Shown: one piece after another, positions 13,260-20,824 of the stretch | How the letters are laid out: each line of letters opens with the position of its first letter | How positions within the stretch are numbered: position 1 is the first letter of the stretch | NCBI RefSeq assembly: GCF_910585425.1 | Contig: NZ_CAJUCP010000074.1 | Span: forward strand, 1-27,861 | DNA: 27,861 nt | Source of the DNA: an uncultured Acetatifactor sp. | GTDB taxonomy: Bacteria > Bacillota > Clostridia > Lachnospirales > Lachnospiraceae | Direction of reading: 5' to 3' | The notes under the pieces: model-generated | Databases searched by the model: none | What the model was told of the DNA's origin: nothing | What the model saw: the letters and a program-made list of their open reading frames with translations, nothing else | Position numbers and translations under genes: made by a program

Positions 13260-14252
13260 ATGGCAGCGAAAAGAGATTACTACGCGGTGCTGGGAGTGGA
13301 GCGCGGCGCGGACGACAAGACCATAAAGAAAGCATATCGGAAGCTGGCGAAAAAATACCACCCGGATACCAGCGCAGGCGACGCCCGGGCGGAAGAGAAA
13401 TTCAAAGAGGCCACCCAGGCCTACGAAATCCTGAGCGACCCCGAGAAGCGCAGGCTTTACGACCGGTTCGGCCATGCCGCCTTCGACGGCAGCGGGGCGC
13501 AGGATGCCGGTTCCCGGGGAAATCCGTTTGAAGACATGTATGGCTTCGGAGGCTCCGGTGCCTGCGGAGGGCAGGAGGCCCGCCGGGCTTACGGCAGCGG
13601 GGACAGAGGCGGATACCGCTATGAATACCGCTTCGGAAGCGACGGCATGGACGATATCCTGAAGAGCATGTTCGGCGAAGACCTCGGGGAGGGGTTCGGA
13701 AGGGGCGGCGCGGACCTGCGGGCGGAGATTTCCGTCAGCTTTGAGGAGGCGGCCTTCGGGTGCGAGAAGACCCTCCGCCTGGACACGGGGGAGGGTGCGG
13801 GCCCCCAGTCCCTGCGTGTGCGGATTCCTGCGGGAATCGATGACGGGAAGAGCATACGCCTGAGAGGAAAAGGCGCCCGGGGAAGAGGCGGCAGCCCAGG
13901 AGACCTGCTGCTGAAGGTGAACGTGGGGAAGAAGCCGGGCTTTGAGCGGCAGGGCATGGATGTGTACACGGTGGCGAACATCCCCTTCTCCACGGCTGTG
14001 CTGGGCGGCGAGGCGGCGGTGCAGACCCTTTCCGGGAAGGTGCTCTGCAAGATTCGGGAGGGTACCCAGTCCGGCACCAAAATCCGGCTGAAGGGAAAGG
14101 GGATCGTCTCCATGAAAGACCCGAAGGTCCGCGGCGATCAATACGTGACCGTGCAGATTCAGGTTCCGGAGCATCTGAGCGGGGAGGCGAAACGGAAGCT
14201 TGGGGAATTCCAGGCGGCATGTGAGGGCAGGGCATACCACAGAGCGGGCTGA
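13260..14252 (+). CDS. DnaJ-like co-chaperone without zinc finger (CbpA/type II)
   Basis: The 330-residue protein starts with a J domain (residues 5-70: DYYAVLGVERGADDKTIKKAYRKLAKKYHPD, HPD at 34-36), which stimulates DnaK ATPase. A Gly-rich stretch (75-125) follows. The C-terminal substrate-binding region (about 155-320) has DLRAEISVSFEEAAFGCEKTL, VRIPAGIDDGKSIRLRGKG, GDLLLKVNVGKKPGFERQGMDVYT and GTKIRLKGKGI. The CxxCxGxG zinc repeats of classical DnaJ are missing, so it is a type II/CbpA-like protein, probably not the main DnaJ. The ATG has GGGAGG seven bases upstream. Being downstream of hsp20, it may share the HrcA-controlled transcript. Confidence 0.93.
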   Translation: MAAKRDYYAVLGVERGADDKTIKKAYRKLAKKYHPDTSAGDARAEEKFKEATQAYEILSDPEKRRLYDRFGHAAFDGSGAQDAGSRGNPFEDMYGFGGSGACGGQEARRAYGSGDRGGYRYEYRFGSDGMDDILKSMFGEDLGEGFGRGGADLRAEISVSFEEAAFGCEKTLRLDTGEGAGPQSLRVRIPAGIDDGKSIRLRGKGARGRGGSPGDLLLKVNVGKKPGFERQGMDVYTVANIPFSTAVLGGEAAVQTLSGKVLCKIREGTQSGTKIRLKGKGIVSMKDPKVRGDQYVTVQIQVPEHLSGEAKRKLGEFQAACEGRAYHRAG

Positions 14253-14406
14253 GCGGCGCGGCCCGCAGCCCGTCCATGGACTCGTGCGAAAAACGGGGCA
14301 ATGCCCAATAATTAGCAGAATAAACTATAGAAAACAGCTCAAATTCGTAAAATAGATACGGCAAAAAATAATTTCAAAAAAATAATCAAAAATCGCAAAA
14401 AAAGTA

Positions 14407-14435
14407 TTGACAAATACGGAATCAGGGCATATAAT
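14407..14435 (+). promoter_or_regulatory. Perfect consensus promoter in a gene-free region
   Basis: TTGACA (14407-14412), a 17-bp spacer and TATAAT (14430-14435) match consensus exactly within an A-rich stretch that differs from the surrounding high-GC DNA. Transcription would start near 14442 and run toward a 17-bp hairpin at 14673-14712. Confidence 0.75.
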
Positions 14436-14441
14436 AAAATC

Positions 14442-14712
14442 ACAATAAAGAGAGAGGAAAAACAAAATCTTCCATTAAAAAAACTAAATAAACAGCAAAG
14501 GTTCCAGACAGAAGGTGCAGGACACGAAAAAAGTAGCGGATATCTGAAGCGGAATTTGCCAGAACGTTACAGTGCATGGAGTACAGGAAAAGCGTGGAAA
14601 GCACAAAAAGGTGAAATGGAAGAGAAAGAAAAAACTGAATAAGGAGGTATGGTCCATTGGACGAAGCGAATTGAGCGGGCGTATTGATTGGAAAGAATCG
14701 ATACGCCCGCTC
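14442..14712 (+). other. Candidate small RNA or tiny-ORF transcript, about 270 nt
   Basis: The region lies between a perfect promoter and a long hairpin. I find no recognisable protein. A 115-codon open frame from 14572 is very basic at first and then runs through the hairpin into the opposite gene, so it looks accidental. Tiny ORFs exist: a 12-codon one at 14576-14614 (ATG GAG TAC), an 8-codon one at 14616-14642 and a 12-codon one at 14649-14687 overlapping AAGGAGG. The stretch is A-rich. A non-coding RNA, a leader-peptide string or the relic of a deleted gene all fit; the first is my slight preference. Confidence 0.35.
14673..14712. terminator. 17-bp hairpin, candidate bidirectional terminator
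   Basis: Arms 14673-14689 and 14696-14712 pair fully (one G-U) around the loop GGAAAG. The GC-rich stem is followed by GCTGTGCCTTT on the plus strand and AATTCGCTTCG on the minus strand, so neither side has a good U-tract. It lies about 70 bp past the stop of the minus-strand GGDEF gene and at the end of the plus-strand transcript. Confidence 0.55.
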
Positions 14713-14779
14713 GCTGTGCCTTTACGGACTGGCATTCCCGCTATCCCCTTACAGAGGAACAGCGGGGATATGGGGGGAG

Positions 14780-15697
14780 CTACCGCTCCCGCCACTCCTC
14801 CTTGCCGCCATCGGACCATACCACCATGTTCCGGCCGTTGTGCTTGGCCTTGTAGAGCATGTTGTCCGCGATCTTCAGGTAGTCGTCGTAATCGTCTCCC
14901 ATCTTGGGCAGGAGGGTGACGCCGCCGATGCTGATGGTGACCCAGGGGGATACGGAAGGGTCATGGGGGATATGGAGATCTTCCACCGCCTGCCGGATGG
15001 TCTGCAGGAACTCAAAGGCTGACCTGGAATCATTGCCCAGCATGATCGCCACGAACTCCTCCCCGCCGTAGCGCCCGAAGAAGTCCGTGGGGCGCTGGAA
15101 GAAGGCGGATGCCGCCTGGGCCACGGCAGAGATGACCTTATCCCCCGCCGGGTGGCCGAAGGTGTCATTGTATACCTTGAACTTGTCGATGTCGAACATG
15201 CAGACGGAGAAGGTGAGCCCCAGCCGGATGGCCTCCCGCCATTTTAAGTTGCTCTCGTCTTCGTAGCGCCGCCTGTTGGCCACGCCGGTGAGCTGATCCA
15301 TGGTGGCCTGGTGCATGAACTGCATCTGGTAGTGGTGTAGCTTGATGTGGATGGCGGCCCTGGCCCGAACCGTGATGGGGCTGAAGGGCTTGGCGATGTA
15401 GTCCACCGCGCCCAGGGTGAGGCCCTTCTCCTCGTGCTGCACATCCGCCAGGCCGCTGACCAGGATGACAGGCGTATACTTGGTGAGAATCGTCTCCTGG
15501 AATTTCTTCAGCAGCGTGAAGCCGTCTACATCCGGCATGATGATGTCCAGGAAGATCAGGGAGAAGTCATCCCCCTTTGCCTTGCGGAAGCCTTCCTCGC
15601 CTTCCAGGCATATGGTGACCTCGTAGTCATCGCTCAGGATTGATTTCAGATATTCAGCCTGTGCCCGGCTGTCTTCGATTATCAATATTTTGTCCAT
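14780..15697 (-). CDS. Response regulator with GGDEF domain (diguanylate cyclase)
   Basis: The 305-residue protein combines a receiver domain (1-120; ILIIEDS with the acidic pocket, phospho-acceptor Asp51 in LIFLDIIMPDVDG, VILVSG, and Lys in IAKPFSP) with a GGDEF domain (130-295; MDQLTGVANRRRYE, FDIDKFKVYNDTFGHPAGDKVI, RYGGEEF at 209-215, VTISIGG). GGEEF is an active-type signature. RPTD at 202-205, five residues before it, matches the RxxD inhibitory site, so the enzyme should make cyclic di-GMP and be held back by it. It follows the multi-PAS gene by 58 bp on the same strand, so the two are probably one unit in which the PAS protein or a separate kinase sets its state. Start: ATG with AAGGAAAAAT upstream. 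Confidence 0.95.
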   Translation of the reverse strand: MDKILIIEDSRAQAEYLKSILSDDYEVTICLEGEEGFRKAKGDDFSLIFLDIIMPDVDGFTLLKKFQETILTKYTPVILVSGLADVQHEEKGLTLGAVDYIAKPFSPITVRARAAIHIKLHHYQMQFMHQATMDQLTGVANRRRYEDESNLKWREAIRLGLTFSVCMFDIDKFKVYNDTFGHPAGDKVISAVAQAASAFFQRPTDFFGRYGGEEFVAIMLGNDSRSAFEFLQTIRQAVEDLHIPHDPSVSPWVTISIGGVTLLPKMGDDYDDYLKIADNMLYKAKHNGRNMVVWSDGGKEEWRER

Positions 15698-15755
15698 ATT
15701 TTTCCTTACTCCCGTTCGTTTTAGCTGCCGGATGGTGGGGCTTTCCGATTCCGTG

Positions 15756-17726
15756 TCATTTCAGTTGCTGGCGCTGCAGGGTCTCCGTGATGTCCTGGGC
15801 CACGTACACCGCGGTCTTCGGCATGTCGTTGCCGCCGATCTGGGCCAGCACCACGGTGGCCCGTACCCACTGGGGAGGCGCGGTATCATCGTCGGGCTCC
15901 TGGGGGAGTTTCCGGTAGGTGGCCGATACATAGGGCTGCCACCAGCGCAGGTTCTGCATCAGATTCGGTATGTTCATGACGTTCAGATAGTCTTCCCTGT
16001 CATCCGGATGGATGAAATTCTCGGCGTAGACCTCCAGGGCGGCGGTGCAGTTCACTTCGCTGCCCAGCACGTCCCCGTCCTTGCCCAGCTTGGTCACGGC
16101 CCGGAAGGTATCCCGCTCCAGGTCGATGTAGTAAGTGGAGAAGAACAGGCTGCTCAGGCTGCTGATGATGTAGGCCCGGTCCTGCATGGCCCGGTGCCTT
16201 TGGTCCTCCCGGCTCTTCTCATCGGTGATGTCATGGCCCAGGATATTGACCACCATCCTGCCGTTCTGGCGGCTGTAGATGATATGCTGCTCCAGCCAGC
16301 GGGGAGGATCCCCCTTGATGCGGTACTGGCAGACCTCCTCCGCGTAATGCTCCGTCACCGCCGCCTTTTCCCGCAGATGCTCCAGGGACAGGAGATACCC
16401 GTAATTGAGGGCATCCTCCGGATATAGCTGTGGAATCAGCAACTGGGTATAATAGCTGTAATCGCCCACCTGGGCATCCTGCATCCGGGCATCGCCGTCC
16501 AGGCGGATGCGCTCGCACTGGCCATTCTCCAGGTTCACCGTGGTCATCATGGTGAAGCGGGACTTCAGGATCGCGGCGATCTGCATATCCCGCTTGCTGT
16601 GAGCCAGCTCCTTGCGTATCTGTTCGTCCATGTTCTCCATGGCGAGCAGCGCGTATTCCGGATTGCCATGCTCGCTGTTCATATGGGCCGTCACGGAGAT
16701 ATAGCGGTAGGAGCCGCCGATCTCCCACTGGCACAGGAGCTCCGATTCCTGCTCCCCCGCATCCCTGGCCTGTATGAGGCCCTCGGTGGAGAATTTCGCC
16801 AGGAAAGCCTCCCGGTAGGCGGGATGGAGCCTTTCCCCAATCTGGGATTGCAGATATGTATCCCACCCGGACAGATGGGAGTCCTCCCCGGGCGCGTGCC
16901 CATCCACCCGGATGAGGTCCGTGGCGCCGTTCTCCAGGTTGATGGCATAGATGCCGAAGCTCTGTTCGCCTACGGCCAGAAGGGCGTCCCGGCTGCGGAC
17001 ATTGTCCTCCTCGCACTCCAGGCCCTCACGCATGGTATCGTGCACGTCCTTCACGCAGAACATGGCGGTCTGGTTCTCTTCGCTGTAGTCGAAGGCCCGG
17101 ACCACCTCGATCAGGTTCCAGCGGAATTCCTCCTGGTGGAGGCGGCGGTAGATGCAGGTCAGCATGGACTTGCCGGAGCGCAGGGCATTCTGCAGATGGG
17201 ACATGTGGGTGAAGGCCCGGAAACGCTCCACGTCGTCGGGATGCACCATGCCGCTTCCCGCCAGGTTCTCGAATTCACCGGAGAGGTTCTCTGTGCCGCG
17301 CTGGGACAGCCATGCGGCCGCATCGGATTTCAGCACGTCATAGCGGTTCCGGCCCAGATCCAGGCGCAGGATTTTGTGGTAAGCGTAGCCCGAGGCCTCT
17401 ATGCGTGGCGTGACGCTGACCACGAAGGCTGGGATGGCATCCTTCCAGAGCATCCGGGTGGCCACCATGTCCACCACCCCGCCGAAGGTGGCATTGTAGC
17501 CCAGGGAGCGCCCCTCCTGCCTGCCCTCTATGGTCAGCAGGGGACAGTTGATGCAAGATCCCGCCCATACCTCATGGCAGGTCATGCCCAAGCGTACCTC
17601 CGGCGATACGGTCTGAACCCTTTTGTTGAAATACAGTAGGCTGTGATTGTCCTGCCTTATCACATAAATGCCGGTCTCCGGCATACTGTTTAAGATGATT
17701 TCGTAATCTTTGCTCTCCAAAGTCAA
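15756..17726 (-). CDS. Multi-PAS sensory protein without a visible output domain
   Basis: The 656-residue protein appears to be a chain of PAS-like modules. Four recurring HPDD-type turns mark them: VHPDD (161-165), LHPAY (300-304), LYPED (434-438) and IHPDD (572-576), each after strands such as IYAINLENGATDLIRVDG, TMMTTVNLENGQCERIRLDG and STYYIDLERDTFRAV. An N-terminal module (10-115) carries Cys50, Cys58 and Cys61 in CHEVWAGSCINCPL. No kinase, GGDEF, EAL or HTH domain is seen, and it ends with a PAS C-cap (VYVAQDITETLQRQQLK). The start is a TTG at 17726 beside GAGGGGGG. It lies 58 bp upstream of the receiver-GGDEF gene. Probable role: cytoplasmic sensing of a ligand or redox state. Signal unknown. 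Confidence 0.85.
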   Translation of the reverse strand: MTLESKDYEIILNSMPETGIYVIRQDNHSLLYFNKRVQTVSPEVRLGMTCHEVWAGSCINCPLLTIEGRQEGRSLGYNATFGGVVDMVATRMLWKDAIPAFVVSVTPRIEASGYAYHKILRLDLGRNRYDVLKSDAAAWLSQRGTENLSGEFENLAGSGMVHPDDVERFRAFTHMSHLQNALRSGKSMLTCIYRRLHQEEFRWNLIEVVRAFDYSEENQTAMFCVKDVHDTMREGLECEEDNVRSRDALLAVGEQSFGIYAINLENGATDLIRVDGHAPGEDSHLSGWDTYLQSQIGERLHPAYREAFLAKFSTEGLIQARDAGEQESELLCQWEIGGSYRYISVTAHMNSEHGNPEYALLAMENMDEQIRKELAHSKRDMQIAAILKSRFTMMTTVNLENGQCERIRLDGDARMQDAQVGDYSYYTQLLIPQLYPEDALNYGYLLSLEHLREKAAVTEHYAEEVCQYRIKGDPPRWLEQHIIYSRQNGRMVVNILGHDITDEKSREDQRHRAMQDRAYIISSLSSLFFSTYYIDLERDTFRAVTKLGKDGDVLGSEVNCTAALEVYAENFIHPDDREDYLNVMNIPNLMQNLRWWQPYVSATYRKLPQEPDDDTAPPQWVRATVVLAQIGGNDMPKTAVYVAQDITETLQRQQLK

Positions 17727-17761
17727 TCCCCCCTCGGCATCTGCCGGGCTTTTGCCAGATA

Positions 17762-17790
17762 TAAAAAAGAAAAGCCTCAGATAAGGCTTT
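17762..17790 (-). terminator. Rho-independent terminator between the AraC and multi-PAS genes
   Basis: On the minus strand AAAGCCT-TATCTG-AGGCTTT (17790-17771) runs into TTCTTTTTTAT. It lies 80 bp past the AraC gene stop and 36 bp before the PAS gene. It may simply end the AraC transcript, or attenuate read-through into the signalling genes. Confidence 0.8.
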
Positions 17791-17870
17791 GTGCTGTCCG
17801 TCTTCTCTCCTTTATATGATAAAGAAAAATGAATGGATTGTCAAGCGGAAAACGAGGCTCCTTTTGCCTG

Positions 17871-18722
17871 TCATCGGGGTGACAGGCGGTACTCCCCGGG
17901 AGTCAGCCCCGTGTTCTTCTTGAAATGGGCGATGAAATGGTTCACGTTCTCATAGCCCACCTCATAGCTGACTTCATGCACTTTCAGGTTCGTCTCCACC
18001 AGCAGGCTCCTGGCGGCCTGGACACGCATCCGGTGCAGGTACTGCAGGGGGGAGGTGCGGTAATGGCTCTTGAACTCCCGGCAGAGGCGGTAGCGGTTCA
18101 CCTTATACCTTTCCTCCAGCGCTGCCAGGGAAAAGCTTTCATAATAATGGGTCTCCAGCCGGGACTTGATGTCCTCCAGATAGGCGGGGGCGGTCTCCGG
18201 AGGAAGGGCATGCGCCAGGGCCAGCCGGGAGAGCAGCCCGGTCAGCAGCATATGGCAGAGGATGGGGCTTTCCTCCTTCTTTCCGAACAGGGGGAGGAGG
18301 TCTCCGGCCCAGGGGGCGGCGGGAGGGATCCGCCAGAAGGGCATGTCCTGGGGGAGCTGGCGGCAGAAATAGTCCAGGCCGGGGCCGTCAAAGAGCAGCA
18401 GCGCATACTCCGCCCTGCCGCGCACCAGCATCCGGCGGGCAAGGCGGCAGTCCACAAGGTAGAGGCCGCTCTCCGAAAGGTGCAGGGGACTGCCGGAGGG
18501 AAAGGCGGTGAGGTGCAGGGAGCCGGATTTCAGGCGCAGGAGCCCCAGGGCCCGGGCCTGGGGGGCATAGTAGGAGACGGGGCCGCTTACGGAGCCCCAT
18601 TCCAGGGCGATGCGGTGGAGGAGGGAGTCCCTGACCTCCGCTTCCGGGTGGAAGGATGTCAGGTTCACCCCTGATTTGGACAGCAGGGACAGGCTGGGGG
18701 TGTAGTTTTCCTCTATAATCAT
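17871..18722 (-). CDS. AraC-family transcriptional regulator, probable controller of the mannoside cluster
   Basis: The 283-residue protein has a sugar-binding-type N-terminal half (about 10-165, cupin-like by position: PQARALGLLRLKSGSLHLTAFPSG) and the double HTH DNA-binding domain at 185-283: SLAALEERYKVNRYRLCREFKSHY, then SPLQYLHRMRVQAARSLLVETNLKVHEVSYEVGYENVNHFIAHFKKNTGLTPGEYR. This is the standard AraC/XylS signature. The ATG has GAGAGG eight bases upstream. It is divergent from the 2-epimerase/GH130 operon, sharing a 353-bp control region with inverted and direct repeats, the usual place for a local activator responding to the operon's sugar. Confidence 0.93.
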   Translation of the reverse strand: MIIEENYTPSLSLLSKSGVNLTSFHPEAEVRDSLLHRIALEWGSVSGPVSYYAPQARALGLLRLKSGSLHLTAFPSGSPLHLSESGLYLVDCRLARRMLVRGRAEYALLLFDGPGLDYFCRQLPQDMPFWRIPPAAPWAGDLLPLFGKKEESPILCHMLLTGLLSRLALAHALPPETAPAYLEDIKSRLETHYYESFSLAALEERYKVNRYRLCREFKSHYRTSPLQYLHRMRVQAARSLLVETNLKVHEVSYEVGYENVNHFIAHFKKNTGLTPGEYRLSPR

Positions 18723-18758
18723 GGACGCATCCTCTCTTTCAGGCCGGATTTTGATTAT

Positions 18759-18821
18759 ACTGCAGACCGCCAGGATTTACAGTGGTGTCTCCGTGAAAGC
18801 ACCTGGCTGGCGGTCTGCAGT
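18759..18821. repeat. 15-bp perfect inverted repeat at the araC promoter
   Basis: Arms ACTGCAGACCGCCAG (18759-18773) and CTGGCGGTCTGCAGT (18807-18821) are separated by 33 bp. The left arm touches the minus-strand TATAAT (18759-18754) that is the likely -10 of the AraC gene; no good -35 is seen, as expected of an activated or repressed promoter. It could be a two-site operator or a transcript hairpin. Confidence 0.65.
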
Positions 18822-18972
18822 CGTGTTGTACTGCCACTTTAACCGGTGCGCAATATAAGTGCTTTTTAAGCGATATGGATTTATTATAGCTGAAAGGGCG
18901 GGGGATGGGTATTGTCAAATGCTCCGAAAAAAGCGGGATTTTATTGTGGAAAAGGATGAAAATCCTGTTTTC

Positions 18973-19000
18973 GTCAAGAATTATGGATAAAAGTCAAGAA
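18973..19000 (+). promoter_or_regulatory. Direct repeats GTCAAGAA, candidate AraC sites before the mannoside operon
   Basis: GTCAAGAA occurs at 18973-18980 and 18993-19000, exactly 20 bp apart, with a related GTCAAAT at 18914-18920. AraC-type activators commonly bind direct half-sites about two helical turns apart. No consensus promoter was found between here and the start at 19076; weak TTGATG/TAATAA-like boxes lie at 19004-19038, in line with an activator-dependent promoter. Confidence 0.4.
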
Positions 19001-19075
19001 CAGTTGATGACATTGATTAATAAATAAGTTAATAATAGAGTCAGAAATTAATTAAGTTCGGAAAGGGGGAGCTGC

Positions 19076-20650
19076 ATGTTAAGCAATGAGGTAAGGGACC
19101 ATCTGTGGGGCCGCCTGGTTCCTTTCTGGGAAGGGCTGCGGGACAGGGAGAACGGCGGGTTTTACGGATGGATGGATTCGGGGCTGACGGTGGACAGGGA
19201 GGCGGATAAGGGCTGCATCCTGAACAGCCGCATCCTCTGGTTCTTCTCCAATGCGGCGATATGCCTGGCAGGGGAGGAGGGGGAGCGGGCGGCATTGTCC
19301 GGCGGCGCGGCGCTTCCCGGGGCGGGAGGCCAGCCGGCGCGGCAGGGTGAACAGGCGCAGAGCCCGCAGCGGGAGCAGGACAGGGCGGAAGTCCTGAAGG
19401 AGTGCGCGGACTGGGCGTACCGGTTCCTGCGGGACAGATGCGTGGACGCGGAGCGGGGCGGCGTGTACTGGTCGCTGGATTACCGGGGGCGGCCGGAGGA
19501 TACCACGAAGCATACCTATAACCAGGCCTTTGCGGTGTATGCCCTGTCTTCCTATTACAGGGCGTACCGTGACAGGGAGGCCCTGGAGCTGGCGGAGCGG
19601 CTGATCGGGGTGATTGAGGGCAGGTGCTTCGATGCGCAGGGGTATAAGGAGGCGCTGGATATTGATTTTTGTCCCATTGCCAATGATAAACTCTCGGAGA
19701 ACGGGGTGATGGCGGACCGCACCATGAACACGCTGTTGCATGTGCTGGAGGCGTACACGGAATACCTGGCGGCGTGCAGGGAGGCGGAGCAGGTTTCCGG
19801 TGTGCTTTCCCGGACGGCAGGGGAGGGGCGGAGCCTGGCGGAAGGCAGGAAGCGCCGGGAAGCGGGGACCTTGGAGGACGCGGAGCATGGGGAGGAGCGG
19901 AGCCTGGCGGAAGACAGGAAGCGCCGGGAAGTGGGGGCATTGGAAGACGCGGAGTACGGGGAGGAGCAGGTCCGGGAGCGCTGTCAGGCTAAGCCCACGG
20001 ATGCGGCTGCCATGGGCGCGGCAAAGGGGGCTGGCTGCGGGAGGAGCCTGGAGCCGGGAAGCCCGGGGGCCTGGCGGAGGACCGTGGAGGAGAAGCTTTG
20101 CTGGATCCTGAATCTGGTGGCGGAGCGTGTATACAATCCGGAGCGGCGCAGGCAGGAGGTGTTCTTCGACCTCCACATGGAGAGCCTGATCGACCTGCAT
20201 TCCTACGGCCATGACATCGAGGCGGCCTGGCTGATCGACAGATGCCTGGAGGTGCTGGGGGACGAGGGGCTGACCCGGCGCATGAGCCCCATATTGCGGA
20301 GCCTGGAGGCGGAGGTCTATGAGAAGGCCTATGCCCGCCATTCCCTGGCCAACGAGTGCGAGCGGGGCGTGGTGGACGAAAAAAGGGTCTGGTGGGTGCA
20401 GGCGGAGGGCGTAGTGGGATTCTACAACGCTTACCAGAAGACCGGGGAGCGCCGCTATCTGGAGGCCGCGGAGGACATCTGGGGATTCGTCAGGGCCCAC
20501 CTGGTGGACGAGAGGCCGGAGGGGGAGTGGTTCTGGTACACGGACATTGAAGGGAACCCCGCCCTGGAGAAGCCCATCGTGGAGCCCTGGAAATGCCCTT
20601 ACCACAACGGGCGCATGTGCATGGAGATCGTGAGGCGCAGCGCTGGATGA
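19076..20650 (+). CDS. Cellobiose/mannobiose 2-epimerase (AGE family) with repetitive insert
   Basis: The enzyme family isomerises the reducing-end sugar of beta-1,4 disaccharides (glucose to mannose and back) by an (alpha/alpha)6 barrel with catalytic His residues. Family segments are clear: PFWEGLRDRENGGFYGWMDSG, KGCILNSRILWFFSNA, ERGGVYWSLDYRGRPEDTTKHTYNQAFAVYALSSYY, DNKL-like NDKLSENGVMADRTMNTLLHVLEAYTEY, FFDLHMESLIDLHSYGHDIEAAWLI, WWVQAEGVVGFYNAYQKTG and a C-terminal EPWKCPYHNGRMCMEI. At 524 residues it is about 110-120 longer than usual: a Gly/Gln-rich insert at about 68-103 and a charged repeat insert at about 240-340. The ATG has GGGGGAG five bases upstream. It heads the GH130 operon, where mannobiose to mannosylglucose is the likely reaction. 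Confidence 0.9.
   Translation: MLSNEVRDHLWGRLVPFWEGLRDRENGGFYGWMDSGLTVDREADKGCILNSRILWFFSNAAICLAGEEGERAALSGGAALPGAGGQPARQGEQAQSPQREQDRAEVLKECADWAYRFLRDRCVDAERGGVYWSLDYRGRPEDTTKHTYNQAFAVYALSSYYRAYRDREALELAERLIGVIEGRCFDAQGYKEALDIDFCPIANDKLSENGVMADRTMNTLLHVLEAYTEYLAACREAEQVSGVLSRTAGEGRSLAEGRKRREAGTLEDAEHGEERSLAEDRKRREVGALEDAEYGEEQVRERCQAKPTDAAAMGAAKGAGCGRSLEPGSPGAWRRTVEEKLCWILNLVAERVYNPERRRQEVFFDLHMESLIDLHSYGHDIEAAWLIDRCLEVLGDEGLTRRMSPILRSLEAEVYEKAYARHSLANECERGVVDEKRVWWVQAEGVVGFYNAYQKTGERRYLEAAEDIWGFVRAHLVDERPEGEWFWYTDIEGNPALEKPIVEPWKCPYHNGRMCMEIVRRSAG
19829..19966 (+). repeat. 69-bp in-frame tandem repeat in the 2-epimerase gene
   Basis: The unit at 19829-19897 recurs at 19898-19966, nearly identical, and encodes 23-residue repeats of the form RSLAE-RKRRE-G-LEDAE-GEE. 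It lies in a loop between barrel helices, is absent from ordinary family members, and looks like a recent DNA duplication rather than an ancient domain. Confidence 0.8.
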
Positions 20651-20824
20651 CAGGGCATAGGACGCGGACATGGCCGGGGGGATTGGCGGCTGTGCCGCGG
20701 GGCCATGGACATGTGGCATCCATGGGACGCGCAGGATGCGCATGGCAGAGCGCACGGAAGAGGTAAGAAGTATCAGGCACAGATATGGAGAGCAGACCGG
20801 CGATAGCTGAGAATAGGAGAGATC

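Noticed and set aside
13068..14240. 390-codon minus-strand open frame opposite the DnaJ-like gene
   Set aside because: The J domain and C-terminal motifs prove the plus strand; the minus frame is low-complexity.
13735..14364. 209-codon minus-strand frame reaching into the region after the DnaJ-like gene
   Set aside because: Mostly antisense to the DnaJ-like gene; no ribosome site or family features.
14572..14919. 115-codon plus-strand ORF in the gene-free region
   Set aside because: It runs through the 17-bp hairpin and 140 bp into the opposite GGDEF gene, and its protein has no consistent character.
16599..17639. 346-codon plus-strand open frame opposite the multi-PAS gene
   Set aside because: Antisense shadow; the minus strand has repeated PAS signatures.
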